64,000 bases of DNA from Arenibacter sp. 6A1 (GTDB lineage: Bacteria; Bacteroidota; Bacteroidia; Flavobacteriales; Flavobacteriaceae). This document shows positions 33,729 to 42,741 of the stretch, one piece after another. Both the position numbers and the translations under genes were made by a program. Where the stretch lies: the NCBI RefSeq assembly GCF_012272855.1, contig NZ_JAAXCQ010000012.1, positions 62,001 to 126,000 of the forward strand, read 5' to 3'. The notes beneath the pieces were generated by a model. The model was not told the origin of the DNA. It was given only the letters and a program-made list of their open reading frames with translations, and made no database searches. Position 1 is the first letter of the stretch; each line of letters begins with the position of its first letter.

Positions 33729-36700
33729 ATGAGATCATTATTTTATAAATCAAGAAAACATATGCCAATTAAAATGATCCTTTTTTTAATCACTGGTATA
33801 GGTTTTTCACAACAAACGAAGCTACCCGCCTTAGAATCTTTTGAGTCCAGCAACGTATTAGAGCTATATCAGAGTTCTAATAGCACTTTGGCAATCAGTA
33901 CTGATCATATGAGGTTAGGAAAATCGTCATTGAAATGGGAATGGCAAGGCGAAAGTAGTCTAGGGACTTCAAATTTTAGGATATTGTCACATGCAGAAAG
34001 TCCATTGCGGTACGGAAATTACTTTCCGTCTAGTCCCACTACAGCGATTTCCCTTTACAACGAGACACCACAAAACGATACCCTAACTATTTCCTTTGAA
34101 AAAGAAGGAAAAGTAGCGGTTTGGTTTGATGTTCCATTGTCTTTTAAAGGATGGCGACGAATTTGGGTTCCTTTTTATGAAATGCAAGGAAATGCTCCAG
34201 AGAAGGGAGCCGAAGTAGATTATGATTATTTTAGAATTAGTACTTCAGCAGAAAAGGGAAAACTATATCTAGACGACATTGTTTTTTCACAATACCAGGA
34301 TGACAGGCATCAATACCCAGATCTTTTGGTGCCCTTTATTAAGGCAGATACTAATTTGGGCAGTGATCATTGGATGCCTTTGATAAGCAATTACGAACGC
34401 ATTAAGAATTTAGAGGTATCCCCAATTTCTATGGCTGTGAGGATGGATTTACAAAAATTCGAAAAATTAATTGACACAGATTTAAGGATCGATAAGAAAT
34501 ACAAGGTGTATATAAAGTCTTTACGGGAAGATTTTCAAAAATTAAATATAAAGGATACGGGTGAGACGGTAATAGGACCTCCTTTAACTTTTATGATAAA
34601 GCAGGAGTATTATGATGAGAAACAACATGGGCCATTAAAGGTTAATGATGTGTCGGATTTGGGGAAAGTATTAAAAAAACTAGCTAATTTTCACGATAGG
34701 GCAGATGCCTCCCAGAAACAGGAAATTGAGGAAATGTTTTTGACTGGGACTAAATACTTTTTAGATCAAGGTTGGGTGTCTGGTGCCGCTGGCGGTACAA
34801 GGCATCATATTGGGTATAACGTTAGGGACATTACCGAGGCATTTTTTACCATGCGTCAATTGCTATACGATAACGGTTTGTTAAATGAGATTGGCGCAAG
34901 TTTGCACTGGTTGTTTAACTTAGGAATGCTTTTGGACGATGAAAGTAATTTTCATGTAAATATCGATTACCTAAACACACAATCCTATTATCATTTAATG
35001 TTGATTTTCCTTATGGATAGCCAGGAAAAGCAAGCAGCCTTATTACATGCTTATTCTAATTATATCTCTATAACCCTAGCACAACAAAATGAAGAATGGG
35101 GCTTTAAGGTAGATGGTACGGCATGGCATCACAATGGTCACTATCCGGCCTACGGTTATGGTGCCTTTAAAACAGTCCCTAAAGTAATCAGAACCTTGTC
35201 AGGGACTAGGTTTCGAATAAAAACGGACGGACATGAGAATTTTAAAAAGGCTTTTTTAAATACTAGAGCTTATAGCCAATTGTACGATTGGGGATTTGGA
35301 AATGCAGGACGACATCCCTTGGAAGCCAACAGTATTAAATCCTTAAAGGAAGAGTATCTTTTAATGGCATATGCAGGAAATCCGGAGGGAACCGAGAAAA
35401 TTGATAAGGAGGTGGCCGCTGCATATCTTAGGCTATGGGGAAAAGAAGATAAACTCAATAGCACCCTTTTTAGGGAAGTTAACGGAATACGTCCAGAACA
35501 GCTCTCTGGCTACCATACCATGCCCTATGCGGCAACGGCAATCCATAGACGCAACGATTGGGCAGTTATTGTGAAAGGATATAGCAAATATGTATGGGCA
35601 TCAGAAATTTATGTAGATGAAAACAGGTACGGTAGATACCCTGCCAACGGAACTATTCAATTATTGAACCATAAAGGCGAAGCTGGTAGTGGATTTAAAC
35701 AAGAAGGTTGGGATTGGAACCGATATCCGGGGGCTACCGTAATTTACTTGCCTTTTGAAGAATTGGAACCAAAAATGCCCCTTATAATGTTCCGTTCCAA
35801 TGAAACCTTTGCTGGGGCTACAGAATTGGACGGGAACGGCGTTTTTGGAATGATCTTAAATGAAGGCAAAGGCTCTAATTCGGAATGGCCAGAAACGAAA
35901 GTGGGATTTCCAGGAAAATTGTATGCTAAGAAATCGGTATTTTCATTTGGTGACAAGCTGATAGCAATAGGAACCAATATTTCTAGTATAGACGAAAATA
36001 ATCCTGTACAGACCAATCTTTTTCAGTCTTTGTTAATAGATCCAAAAATTCCGCTCTACACATCTAATAAAACCATAACAAAGTTTCCGGTTAAAACAGA
36101 ATTGGCTTCTGATGTGAAAAAGAATAACTGGGTGGTAGATCCTTATGGGAATGGGTATTATATCCTTTCCAATACCGCCGTACAATTAAAGAAGGAACAT
36201 CAACATTCTTATCACAACAAGTACTCGATCAATACCGGGAGAATGAATGCCAAGGGCAAAGGAGCAAAAGAGACGGAGGCCGATTATGCTGCTGCTTGGA
36301 TAGATCATGGATTGGCTCCTAAAAATGCCAACTATCAATATGTTATTTATCCCTTTCTGAAGGAGGAAGATCAAAAGAAGTTCGAAAAAAAGGCAAAGGC
36401 CGATGATTCTTATTCCATTATTAGAGCCGATAGTATAGCTCATATTGTTTCGGACCATAAGTCGAACACCACGGCATACGCCGTTTTTGAGGCTAAGAAA
36501 AAATTGGATAGCGGTTATTTATCAGAAGTGTCGGAACCTACATTAATTATGGTAAGAAAGGATTCTGATAAAAATATAACTATCAGTGCTGTGCAGCCCG
36601 ATTTGAATTTTCCGGAATACCAACCGAATAAATATAGGAATTACAGCACCCCAGTTACACTGACCATTACCTTAGAAGGGAAATGGAGCGCCTTGCCAGC

Positions 36701-36806
36701 CGATTTTATAACCGCTATCGATAATTCTGGTACGAAAACCGTCATTAGTTTAGAGTGTAAAGATGGATTTCCAAGGGTGTTTAAAATGATGAAATTAAGT
36801 TCTTAG
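33729..36806 (+). CDS. Polysaccharide lyase family 8, chondroitinase ABC-like
   Basis: A ~1025-residue lyase; the ATG at 33762 (MPIKMILFLITGIGFSQ) may be the real start because it gives a cleaner signal peptide. An N-terminal lectin-like domain (LGKSSLKWEWQGESSL) and an alpha-toroid catalytic domain follow the chondroitinase ABC plan. DGTAWHHNGHYPAY (residues 462-475) matches the Proteus ABC I segment DGTAWRHEGNYPGY, giving catalytic His468 and Tyr475. Arg528 (NAGRHPLE) and probably Glu631 (VDENRYGRYP) complete the set. A C-terminal beta-sandwich region follows. It cleaves uronic acid-containing glycosaminoglycans by beta-elimination, giving unsaturated products for the GH88. Other PL8 substrates (hyaluronan, xanthan) are less likely given the motif and sulfatases. 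Confidence 0.88.
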   Translation: MRSLFYKSRKHMPIKMILFLITGIGFSQQTKLPALESFESSNVLELYQSSNSTLAISTDHMRLGKSSLKWEWQGESSLGTSNFRILSHAESPLRYGNYFPSSPTTAISLYNETPQNDTLTISFEKEGKVAVWFDVPLSFKGWRRIWVPFYEMQGNAPEKGAEVDYDYFRISTSAEKGKLYLDDIVFSQYQDDRHQYPDLLVPFIKADTNLGSDHWMPLISNYERIKNLEVSPISMAVRMDLQKFEKLIDTDLRIDKKYKVYIKSLREDFQKLNIKDTGETVIGPPLTFMIKQEYYDEKQHGPLKVNDVSDLGKVLKKLANFHDRADASQKQEIEEMFLTGTKYFLDQGWVSGAAGGTRHHIGYNVRDITEAFFTMRQLLYDNGLLNEIGASLHWLFNLGMLLDDESNFHVNIDYLNTQSYYHLMLIFLMDSQEKQAALLHAYSNYISITLAQQNEEWGFKVDGTAWHHNGHYPAYGYGAFKTVPKVIRTLSGTRFRIKTDGHENFKKAFLNTRAYSQLYDWGFGNAGRHPLEANSIKSLKEEYLLMAYAGNPEGTEKIDKEVAAAYLRLWGKEDKLNSTLFREVNGIRPEQLSGYHTMPYAATAIHRRNDWAVIVKGYSKYVWASEIYVDENRYGRYPANGTIQLLNHKGEAGSGFKQEGWDWNRYPGATVIYLPFEELEPKMPLIMFRSNETFAGATELDGNGVFGMILNEGKGSNSEWPETKVGFPGKLYAKKSVFSFGDKLIAIGTNISSIDENNPVQTNLFQSLLIDPKIPLYTSNKTITKFPVKTELASDVKKNNWVVDPYGNGYYILSNTAVQLKKEHQHSYHNKYSINTGRMNAKGKGAKETEADYAAAWIDHGLAPKNANYQYVIYPFLKEEDQKKFEKKAKADDSYSIIRADSIAHIVSDHKSNTTAYAVFEAKKKLDSGYLSEVSEPTLIMVRKDSDKNITISAVQPDLNFPEYQPNKYRNYSTPVTLTITLEGKWSALPADFITAIDNSGTKTVISLECKDGFPRVFKMMKLSS

Positions 36807-36862
36807 GTCAAGAAGGCATCCTATTGCTTCTAAGTCTTTAAATAGAGAAATTATCCATAACA

Positions 36863-38488
36863 ATGCGTGTACTTTTTATTACTTGTTTTATAGCTTTCAT
36901 ACTTAACATAGGCCCGTCCTTTGCTCAAGAAGCGCTTATATGGAAAAAATATACAGGTGAAATAAACGACCCTGAAATTCCATTGCTATTTGATTATTCC
37001 TATGCCGGATATCAACTTGGTGAAAAAGGAATCCCCGAAAAGCATAAGGGTTTAAAGGTTTTTAATGTGTTAGATTTTGGCGCCATTCCCAATGATAGTA
37101 TTTCGGACCAAGAGGCTATTGAGGCTGCTATAAACGCAGCAGAATTAAACAAGGGCGGCATTGTGTTTTTTCCGCCAGGAGAATTTATGGTGAATGTGAA
37201 ACCTAAAAAAACCAATCCTATTCAAATATCATCTTCTAATATTATTTTAAAAGGAAGTGGCATGGGGAAAAATGGAACGGTGATTAATATGAAAGATCAC
37301 ATGTTGCAACGAACGCCCGATGAACCTGAATGGAAAGTGAGTTATATGTTTACATTTTCGTCAAAAAAAGGAGAAAAACAACAAACAAAGATCACAGAAA
37401 ATGCAAATGAAGGAGCGTTTACCATTGTTGTGAAAAATGTAGACATCTTTAAGGATACAAAGTTTATACAACTACAAATGCCTTATAATGTCACTGCTGC
37501 AAAAGAATCTTTTGAAGGAAAGAAACCAAGACCACATTGGGAAAAGATACAACAAGAAGGAGTGACATTTATTGAGAACCATGAAATAAAAAGTATTTCT
37601 GGGAATAAAATCACCTTAAAGGATCCGTTGATAAATTCGATTAATACCGATTACAATTGGCAAGCAAAACCTTTTTATCCGTTAGAAAATGTGGGTGTAG
37701 AAGATTTCTTCTTCAAAGCAAATTTTAAGGATACATTTGTACACCATAAAGATTTTTTGCACGACAATGCTTGGTCAATGGTTTCTATGCAAAGAGTGGC
37801 AAACTCTTGGGTTAGAAGATGCCGGTTTAGCAGTGTAAGTGGAGCTGTTTCTGTTAGTAATAGTTATGCATCTTCTGTTTTAATGTTATGGGTCGAAGAG
37901 AACAGCGGACATAAATTAACGAACGTGACACAGTCTACACGGGTGTTAACGGGTTTAATTAAGGATACTTCCAATTATGGGCAATTCCATGGCGCATCTA
38001 TGTCTCACAAAACATCGGGATCTGTAATTTGGCGCGTAAAAACGCCAAAACAAGGATGGGATTCCCATGCCGACATTCCAATCAATAATTTGGTGGATAT
38101 GTACGAAGGTTCAAAAATGACCAGCCACGGAGGGTATTACAAAAATGAGCCGCATCACTTAAAAGGATTAACCTTATGGAACTATAAAAGAGTAGGTGAA
38201 CCACAAGATAATTACGATTTCTGGAAACTGTCAGGACCCAAACATTTGTATTGGGGTTTTTCTGTCGTGAATCCTACCGTAGTAGGTATGCATGGTTCAG
38301 GAACGAGCTTCAATCAAGATAACCTTGGCTATTTTGAAAGTTTAGGACAGGCCGTTTTTCCTGAATCTTTATACGAAGCACAATTAAAACACAGATTAGG
38401 TAAAACTCCAGCGTGGATTGCCAAAAGTTTGAAAGAATGGAAGGAGATAGAAAATGAATGTAAGGGAGGTGAGATGTCTAAAATATAA
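36863..38488 (+). CDS. Secreted right-handed beta-helix protein, DUF4955-like, candidate lyase
   Basis: A 541-residue protein with signal peptide MRVLFITCFIAFILNIGPSFA. Residues ~70-130 match the pectate-lyase superfamily start (FNVLDFGAIPNDSISDQEAIEAAINAA, GGIVFFPPGEFMV). Beta-helix rungs follow (VEDFFFKANFKDTF, NAWSMVSMQRVANSWVRRCRFSSVSGAVSVSNS), and the C-terminal third reads like DUF4955 (MYEGSKMTSHGGYYKNEPHH). Beta-helix proteins in glycosaminoglycan loci include chondroitin lyases (PL29 in Bacteroides thetaiotaomicron), so a second lyase with a different cut site is a reasonable inference. Catalytic residues cannot be assigned. It is downstream of the PL8 gene (56-base gap). Confidence 0.7.
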   Translation: MRVLFITCFIAFILNIGPSFAQEALIWKKYTGEINDPEIPLLFDYSYAGYQLGEKGIPEKHKGLKVFNVLDFGAIPNDSISDQEAIEAAINAAELNKGGIVFFPPGEFMVNVKPKKTNPIQISSSNIILKGSGMGKNGTVINMKDHMLQRTPDEPEWKVSYMFTFSSKKGEKQQTKITENANEGAFTIVVKNVDIFKDTKFIQLQMPYNVTAAKESFEGKKPRPHWEKIQQEGVTFIENHEIKSISGNKITLKDPLINSINTDYNWQAKPFYPLENVGVEDFFFKANFKDTFVHHKDFLHDNAWSMVSMQRVANSWVRRCRFSSVSGAVSVSNSYASSVLMLWVEENSGHKLTNVTQSTRVLTGLIKDTSNYGQFHGASMSHKTSGSVIWRVKTPKQGWDSHADIPINNLVDMYEGSKMTSHGGYYKNEPHHLKGLTLWNYKRVGEPQDNYDFWKLSGPKHLYWGFSVVNPTVVGMHGSGTSFNQDNLGYFESLGQAVFPESLYEAQLKHRLGKTPAWIAKSLKEWKEIENECKGGEMSKI

Positions 38489-38548
38489 ACTTAAAAAAGA
38501 CTAAAGTGCATCTGCCTAAACTCTTTAAAATTATAATCAGAAATTATT

Positions 38549-39220
38549 ATGAAAATCACACCTATTATTATCTTATTTCTATTAATCTATGGCTGTGGTT
38601 ATGACAATACATTATATAAAAATGTACTCCATGATTCAGAAAATTGGGTGGTTGAACAGCAACCAAATGGACGAACTATTTTTTCTGACAAAGGCATAGA
38701 AGTAATTGATGCCAAAGGTTGCACCATTTGGTTTAAAAATCCATTACTAGCACCAGTGAAAATATCATACGATATTACTATTATAGACCAAGGTGGTATA
38801 TACGACAGGGTTTCGGACATGAATTGCCTTTGGATGGCAAATGATCCTAAAAACCCTGATGATTTTTTTAAAGATTCTAAGAACCGAGCGGGTCATTTTC
38901 CCAATTATCATCATTTTACATCCTACTATGTGGGCTATGGTGGCCATCATAATACAAAAACTAGATTCAGGCGCTATAATGGCAATGTCGATAGGCCGTT
39001 GTTGCCAGAACACGATCTATCGGATAAGAAATTTATGATTATAGCTAATAAGAAAATGAGAATTGAAATTATAGTCAACGATAATTTCACAAGTTATTCG
39101 AGAGACGGGGAAGTGATTTATGAAGTTAAGGATCCACAACCTTATACCCGCGGATATTTTGGATTTAGAACGGTGAACAATCATATGAGGATAGAAAATT
39201 TTGAAGTCAAAAGAATTTAA
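38549..39220 (+). CDS. DUF6250-like jelly-roll lipoprotein
   Basis: A 223-residue protein with lipoprotein-like signal (ILFLLIYGC). The mature domain has a beta-sandwich pattern with VKISYDITIIDQGGIYDRVSDMNCLWMANDP, RAGHFPNYHHFTSYYVGYGGHHN, TKTRFRRYNG and the end GYFGFRTVNNHMRIENFEVKRI. This resembles DUF6250/LamG-like domains found in polysaccharide-degradation loci, some attached to lyases. The cluster of His, Tyr and Arg in the middle would suit substrate binding or catalysis, but no function is established from sequence. It follows the beta-helix gene by 60 bases. Confidence 0.65.
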   Translation: MKITPIIILFLLIYGCGYDNTLYKNVLHDSENWVVEQQPNGRTIFSDKGIEVIDAKGCTIWFKNPLLAPVKISYDITIIDQGGIYDRVSDMNCLWMANDPKNPDDFFKDSKNRAGHFPNYHHFTSYYVGYGGHHNTKTRFRRYNGNVDRPLLPEHDLSDKKFMIIANKKMRIEIIVNDNFTSYSRDGEVIYEVKDPQPYTRGYFGFRTVNNHMRIENFEVKRI

Positions 39221-39463
39221 AATTAATAACCAATATAGTATTTAAAACTTTCTGCTTCAAGGGCATTGAAAGTTCAAAAATGTTTACTAAAAAAGAATGG
39301 GATAAAATAGAAAGGCAAATGGCTTTGTAAGGGTTGGATTGGAATACAACTCTGTGCATAATGACAGTTAAGTAGCAGTGCTATAAATAAAAAGACTTTA
39401 ACGCTAGAATAGGAGCGCGAAAAAAAATAAAAAACTTAAATAAGGAAACCAATATTTGTAATT

Positions 39464-41047
39464 ATGAGAATCAAAAAAAGCTATATAATAGCAATACTGT
39501 TAGGTATTGCCATGGTGAGTTGCAAAGAGCAAAAAGAATCTTCCACCAAAATTGTTCAAAATAAAAAGAAGCCCAATATCGTATTCATATACACAGATGA
39601 CTTAGGGTATGGCGATATCAGCTCCTATGGGGCCACTACCATTAGTACCCCTAATATTGATGCCCTGGCCAAGGAAGGCATTCTATTTACAAATGCCTAT
39701 GCCACCGCGGCTACTTGTACACCATCTAGGTATTCTTTATTAACCGGCGATTATGCCTGGCGTAAAAAAGGAACTGGTGTTGCTGCCGGCGATGAGGCTC
39801 TTCTTATTGATACCAAGAAAACCACCTTGCCAGATGTCTTAAAAACTGCGGGATACAAAACAGGTATCGTAGGAAAGTGGCATTTAGGTTTGGGCGATGG
39901 AAATGGACCTAACTGGAATGGTAAAATTAGTCCGGGACCCTTAGAAATAGGTTTTGATTATTCCTATATAATTCCAGCCACAGGGGACAGAGTTCCCTGT
40001 GTTTTTGTCGAAAATCATCATATTGTTAATTTAGACCCTAACGATCCTGTAAAAGTAAATTACAAGGAAAAGATTGGAAATTGGCCTACAGGGAAAGACA
40101 ATCCGGAATTATTAACAATGAAGCCCTCTCAAGGCCACAACAATACCATTGTAAACGGTATCAGTAGAATTGGTTTTATGGAAGGTGGAAAAGCCGCCTT
40201 GTGGGATGATGAAACCATCCCTATGGAATTGGTTGATAAATCTAAAAAATTCATTGATTCTAGTAAGGATCAACCATTTTTCCTGCTGCTTTCTACACAC
40301 GATATACATGTGCCAAGAGTTGCCAATAAAATGTTCCAAGGTAAAAGTGGTATGGGACCAAGAGGCGATGTTATTCTTCAGTTAGATTGGACCGTCAAGG
40401 AAATTATGGAAATACTAAAAGCCCAAAATTTACTGGATAATACCATTGTTGTTTTTTCTAGTGACAACGGTCCTGTCTTGGACGACGGGTACCATGATAA
40501 GGCAAGGGAATTGGTCGGCGACCACCAACCTACAGGGGGCTTAAGAGGAGGTAAATACAGTTCTTATGACGGGGGAGCAAAAATCCCCATGATCATCAGA
40601 TGGCCCGATGCCAAAGGAAAGGGAAGCATTTCTAACGCACTGTTTAGTCAGGTCGATTTTCTTAAGTCATTTAGTACATTGTTAGCCGTTGATGTAGATA
40701 AGAGCCAAGCTGTAGATAGCCAAAATATGCTGGCTGTCCTAAATGGCGAAGACCAGGCTGGTAGACAGTCGCTGATACACGAGAGCTTCCAAGGTCCGTT
40801 ATCCTATATAGAGAACGGATGGAAATTTATACTGCCCCACGATGGACCTAAAATGGTGCCATGGGGACCTAAAATTGAGACGGGATTTGAAACTAAGCCG
40901 CAATTGTATAATCTACTAGAGGATCCTAATGAACAACATAATCTAGCGAATGAGATGCCCGAAAAAGTAGCCGAATTACAAGAGAAAATGGCAAAAGTAA
41001 CCCAAGGCTCCTTTATCAATGTTCACGAGGTAAATATTGTTGAATAG
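39464..41047 (+). CDS. Family S1 sulfatase, CTPSR active site
   Basis: A 527-residue sulfatase with a probable lipoprotein signal (ILLGIAMVSC). PNIVFIYTDDLGYGDISSYG provides the paired metal-binding Asp. Cys85 in ATCTPSRYSLLTG is the formylglycine precursor. GIVGKWHLGLG, STHDIHVPRV and VVFSSDNGPVLDDGY complete the active site, and QLYNLLEDPNEQHNLA is the usual C-terminal strand. This is the canonical arylsulfatase-type arrangement, similar to N-acetylgalactosamine/N-acetylglucosamine sulfatases. With a chondroitinase-like lyase nearby, a GalNAc-6-sulfate or similar target is plausible but not proven. A 243-base gap without an obvious promoter precedes it. Confidence 0.93.
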   Translation: MRIKKSYIIAILLGIAMVSCKEQKESSTKIVQNKKKPNIVFIYTDDLGYGDISSYGATTISTPNIDALAKEGILFTNAYATAATCTPSRYSLLTGDYAWRKKGTGVAAGDEALLIDTKKTTLPDVLKTAGYKTGIVGKWHLGLGDGNGPNWNGKISPGPLEIGFDYSYIIPATGDRVPCVFVENHHIVNLDPNDPVKVNYKEKIGNWPTGKDNPELLTMKPSQGHNNTIVNGISRIGFMEGGKAALWDDETIPMELVDKSKKFIDSSKDQPFFLLLSTHDIHVPRVANKMFQGKSGMGPRGDVILQLDWTVKEIMEILKAQNLLDNTIVVFSSDNGPVLDDGYHDKARELVGDHQPTGGLRGGKYSSYDGGAKIPMIIRWPDAKGKGSISNALFSQVDFLKSFSTLLAVDVDKSQAVDSQNMLAVLNGEDQAGRQSLIHESFQGPLSYIENGWKFILPHDGPKMVPWGPKIETGFETKPQLYNLLEDPNEQHNLANEMPEKVAELQEKMAKVTQGSFINVHEVNIVE

Positions 41048-41165
41048 GGAAGCTCAGAAATGTGAGGACAGCCCCTAGGCCGTACAGCTAATAGTAAATT
41101 TAATATGGTTTTAAATGATGTATTTAAAAGGAAAAAATATTTCACAAAACAATTGAACTAAAAAT

Positions 41166-42668
41166 ATGAATACTGAACCAATTCAAAATATTAGGAAGGT
41201 TGCCAATTCAGGGAACTTCTTACAAAAAGTATCCAATACATTAATTTTTATAGTGGTGTTGTTGGTATTCCAAGTAAGCCAAGCTCAGAAATCGTCTGCA
41301 ACAGGGGCAAAGGATAAGGACAGGCCTAATATAGTGTTGATTATGACAGATCAACACCAAGCAGCGGCAATGAGTATAGCCGGGAATACGGATTTAGAAA
41401 CCCCTAATTTGGATAAATTAGCCAAAAATGGGGTTCGCTTTAACAACGCCTATGTTACTTTTCCCTTGTGCAGTCCTTCTCGTTCTAGCATATTCACGGG
41501 GAAAATGCCACATACTCTAGGGGTTAATTCCAATGTTTCTGGTGATAATAGAATGTCCGCTGAAAATAAGGAAATGGGCTTAGGGCATATCATGCAACAG
41601 GCAGGGTATGACTGTGCCTATGGTGGTAAATGGCATGCCCATGAGGCAGCTATCTCCGAAGGAAATGGTTTTGAGAAGATCGCAGATTTCGGGGATATCC
41701 CTTTGGCAGAGAAATGTATCGATTATATGGCATCTAAAAAAGATGGCAACAAGCCTTTCTTTTTGGTAGCTTCCTTTGACAATCCGCATAATATATGCGA
41801 ATGGGCCAGGAACGAACCCTTGCCTTATGGGAATATCCCCATGGTTCCCCTTAGCGAAACACCAGGGCTGCCCCCTAATTTCAAGAAATCGGAAACTTTT
41901 CCCGAAGCTTTGCAAATAGAGCAAGACGTAGATAAGAAGGTGTACCCGACCCAAAATTATACCGAAGAAGATTGGAGACAGTACCGCTATACCTATTATA
42001 GGTTGGTAGAAAAAGTAGACCGAGAGATAGGAAAAATTATAGACGCCATTGATGCTATGGGCTTAAGTGACAATACACTGATTATTTTTACCAGTGACCA
42101 TGGCGACGGAAATGCTTCCCATGGTTGGAACCAAAAAACAGCCCTTTTTCAGGAAAGCGTTAAAGTGCCTTTTATTATGACTTACAAAGGAAAAAAAGGC
42201 TTTAAAAAAGGGGTAGACCAAAGCTTGATCAGTAATGGGTTAGATCTGTACCCTACTATTTGTGATTATGCCGGAATTCCTATTCCAGCAGGGTTGCTCG
42301 GAGAAAGTATTAAACCAAGACTAGAAGGGAACAAGAAGAGTCAAGAGAGAGAATTTGTAGTGGTAGAGACTAAATTTGAAGGGAAGCAGGCCTATGGCAC
42401 CCTGGGAAGGGCCCTGATCGGTAAAAAATATAAGTACGTTTTGTACAGTTGGGGTAAAAATAGGGAGCAGCTTTTTGATCTAGAAAACGATCCTTTTGAA
42501 ATGAATAACCTTGTACATTCAGGTGCCTATTTGGAAAAATTGGATGAGTATCGTCAAAAGCTTTTAGAATGGTGCAAGGAAACCAACGACACTAAGTTTT
42601 TAAGAAAAGTAATACTCCCTACCAATAGCACTATCTCATCGAGCGAGCTGTTTGATAAACCGTATTAA
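41166..42668 (+). CDS. Family S1 sulfatase, CSPSR active site
   Basis: A 500-residue sulfatase with an N-terminal signal region (IFIVVLLVFQVSQAQ). PNIVLIMTDQHQAAAMS, Cys102 in FPLCSPSRSSIFTGK (formylglycine precursor), CAYGGKWHAHE, SFDNPHNICEW and IFTSDHGDGNASHGWNQK are the S1 active-site blocks. It differs clearly from the other two sulfatases in loops, so it probably removes sulfate from another position. It is the last gene of the locus, with a terminator 17 bases after its stop. The maturation enzyme is not in the window. Confidence 0.93.
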   Translation: MNTEPIQNIRKVANSGNFLQKVSNTLIFIVVLLVFQVSQAQKSSATGAKDKDRPNIVLIMTDQHQAAAMSIAGNTDLETPNLDKLAKNGVRFNNAYVTFPLCSPSRSSIFTGKMPHTLGVNSNVSGDNRMSAENKEMGLGHIMQQAGYDCAYGGKWHAHEAAISEGNGFEKIADFGDIPLAEKCIDYMASKKDGNKPFFLVASFDNPHNICEWARNEPLPYGNIPMVPLSETPGLPPNFKKSETFPEALQIEQDVDKKVYPTQNYTEEDWRQYRYTYYRLVEKVDREIGKIIDAIDAMGLSDNTLIIFTSDHGDGNASHGWNQKTALFQESVKVPFIMTYKGKKGFKKGVDQSLISNGLDLYPTICDYAGIPIPAGLLGESIKPRLEGNKKSQEREFVVVETKFEGKQAYGTLGRALIGKKYKYVLYSWGKNREQLFDLENDPFEMNNLVHSGAYLEKLDEYRQKLLEWCKETNDTKFLRKVILPTNSTISSSELFDKPY

Positions 42669-42684
42669 GTATTCTTGAATAAAG

Positions 42685-42727
42685 AACCCAAGAAGACGCT
42701 TGTGTATAGTGTCTCCTTGGGTTTTTG
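42685..42727. terminator. Intrinsic terminator at the end of the PUL
   Basis: AACCCAAG-A-AGAC pairs with GTCT-C-CTTGGGTT (42686-42723), followed by TTT. It separates the last sulfatase gene from the convergent ypdA. Confidence 0.8.
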
Positions 42728-42741
42728 TTTTAAGGCGTTTT

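Noticed and set aside
9386-42668. Alginate or ulvan as the PUL substrate
   Set aside because: KduI/KduD, DUF4861 and GH88 also occur in such loci, but no alginate lyase or ulvan lyase pattern was seen, and the PL8 has the chondroitinase ABC catalytic segment. The beta-helix and DUF6250-like proteins leave some doubt.
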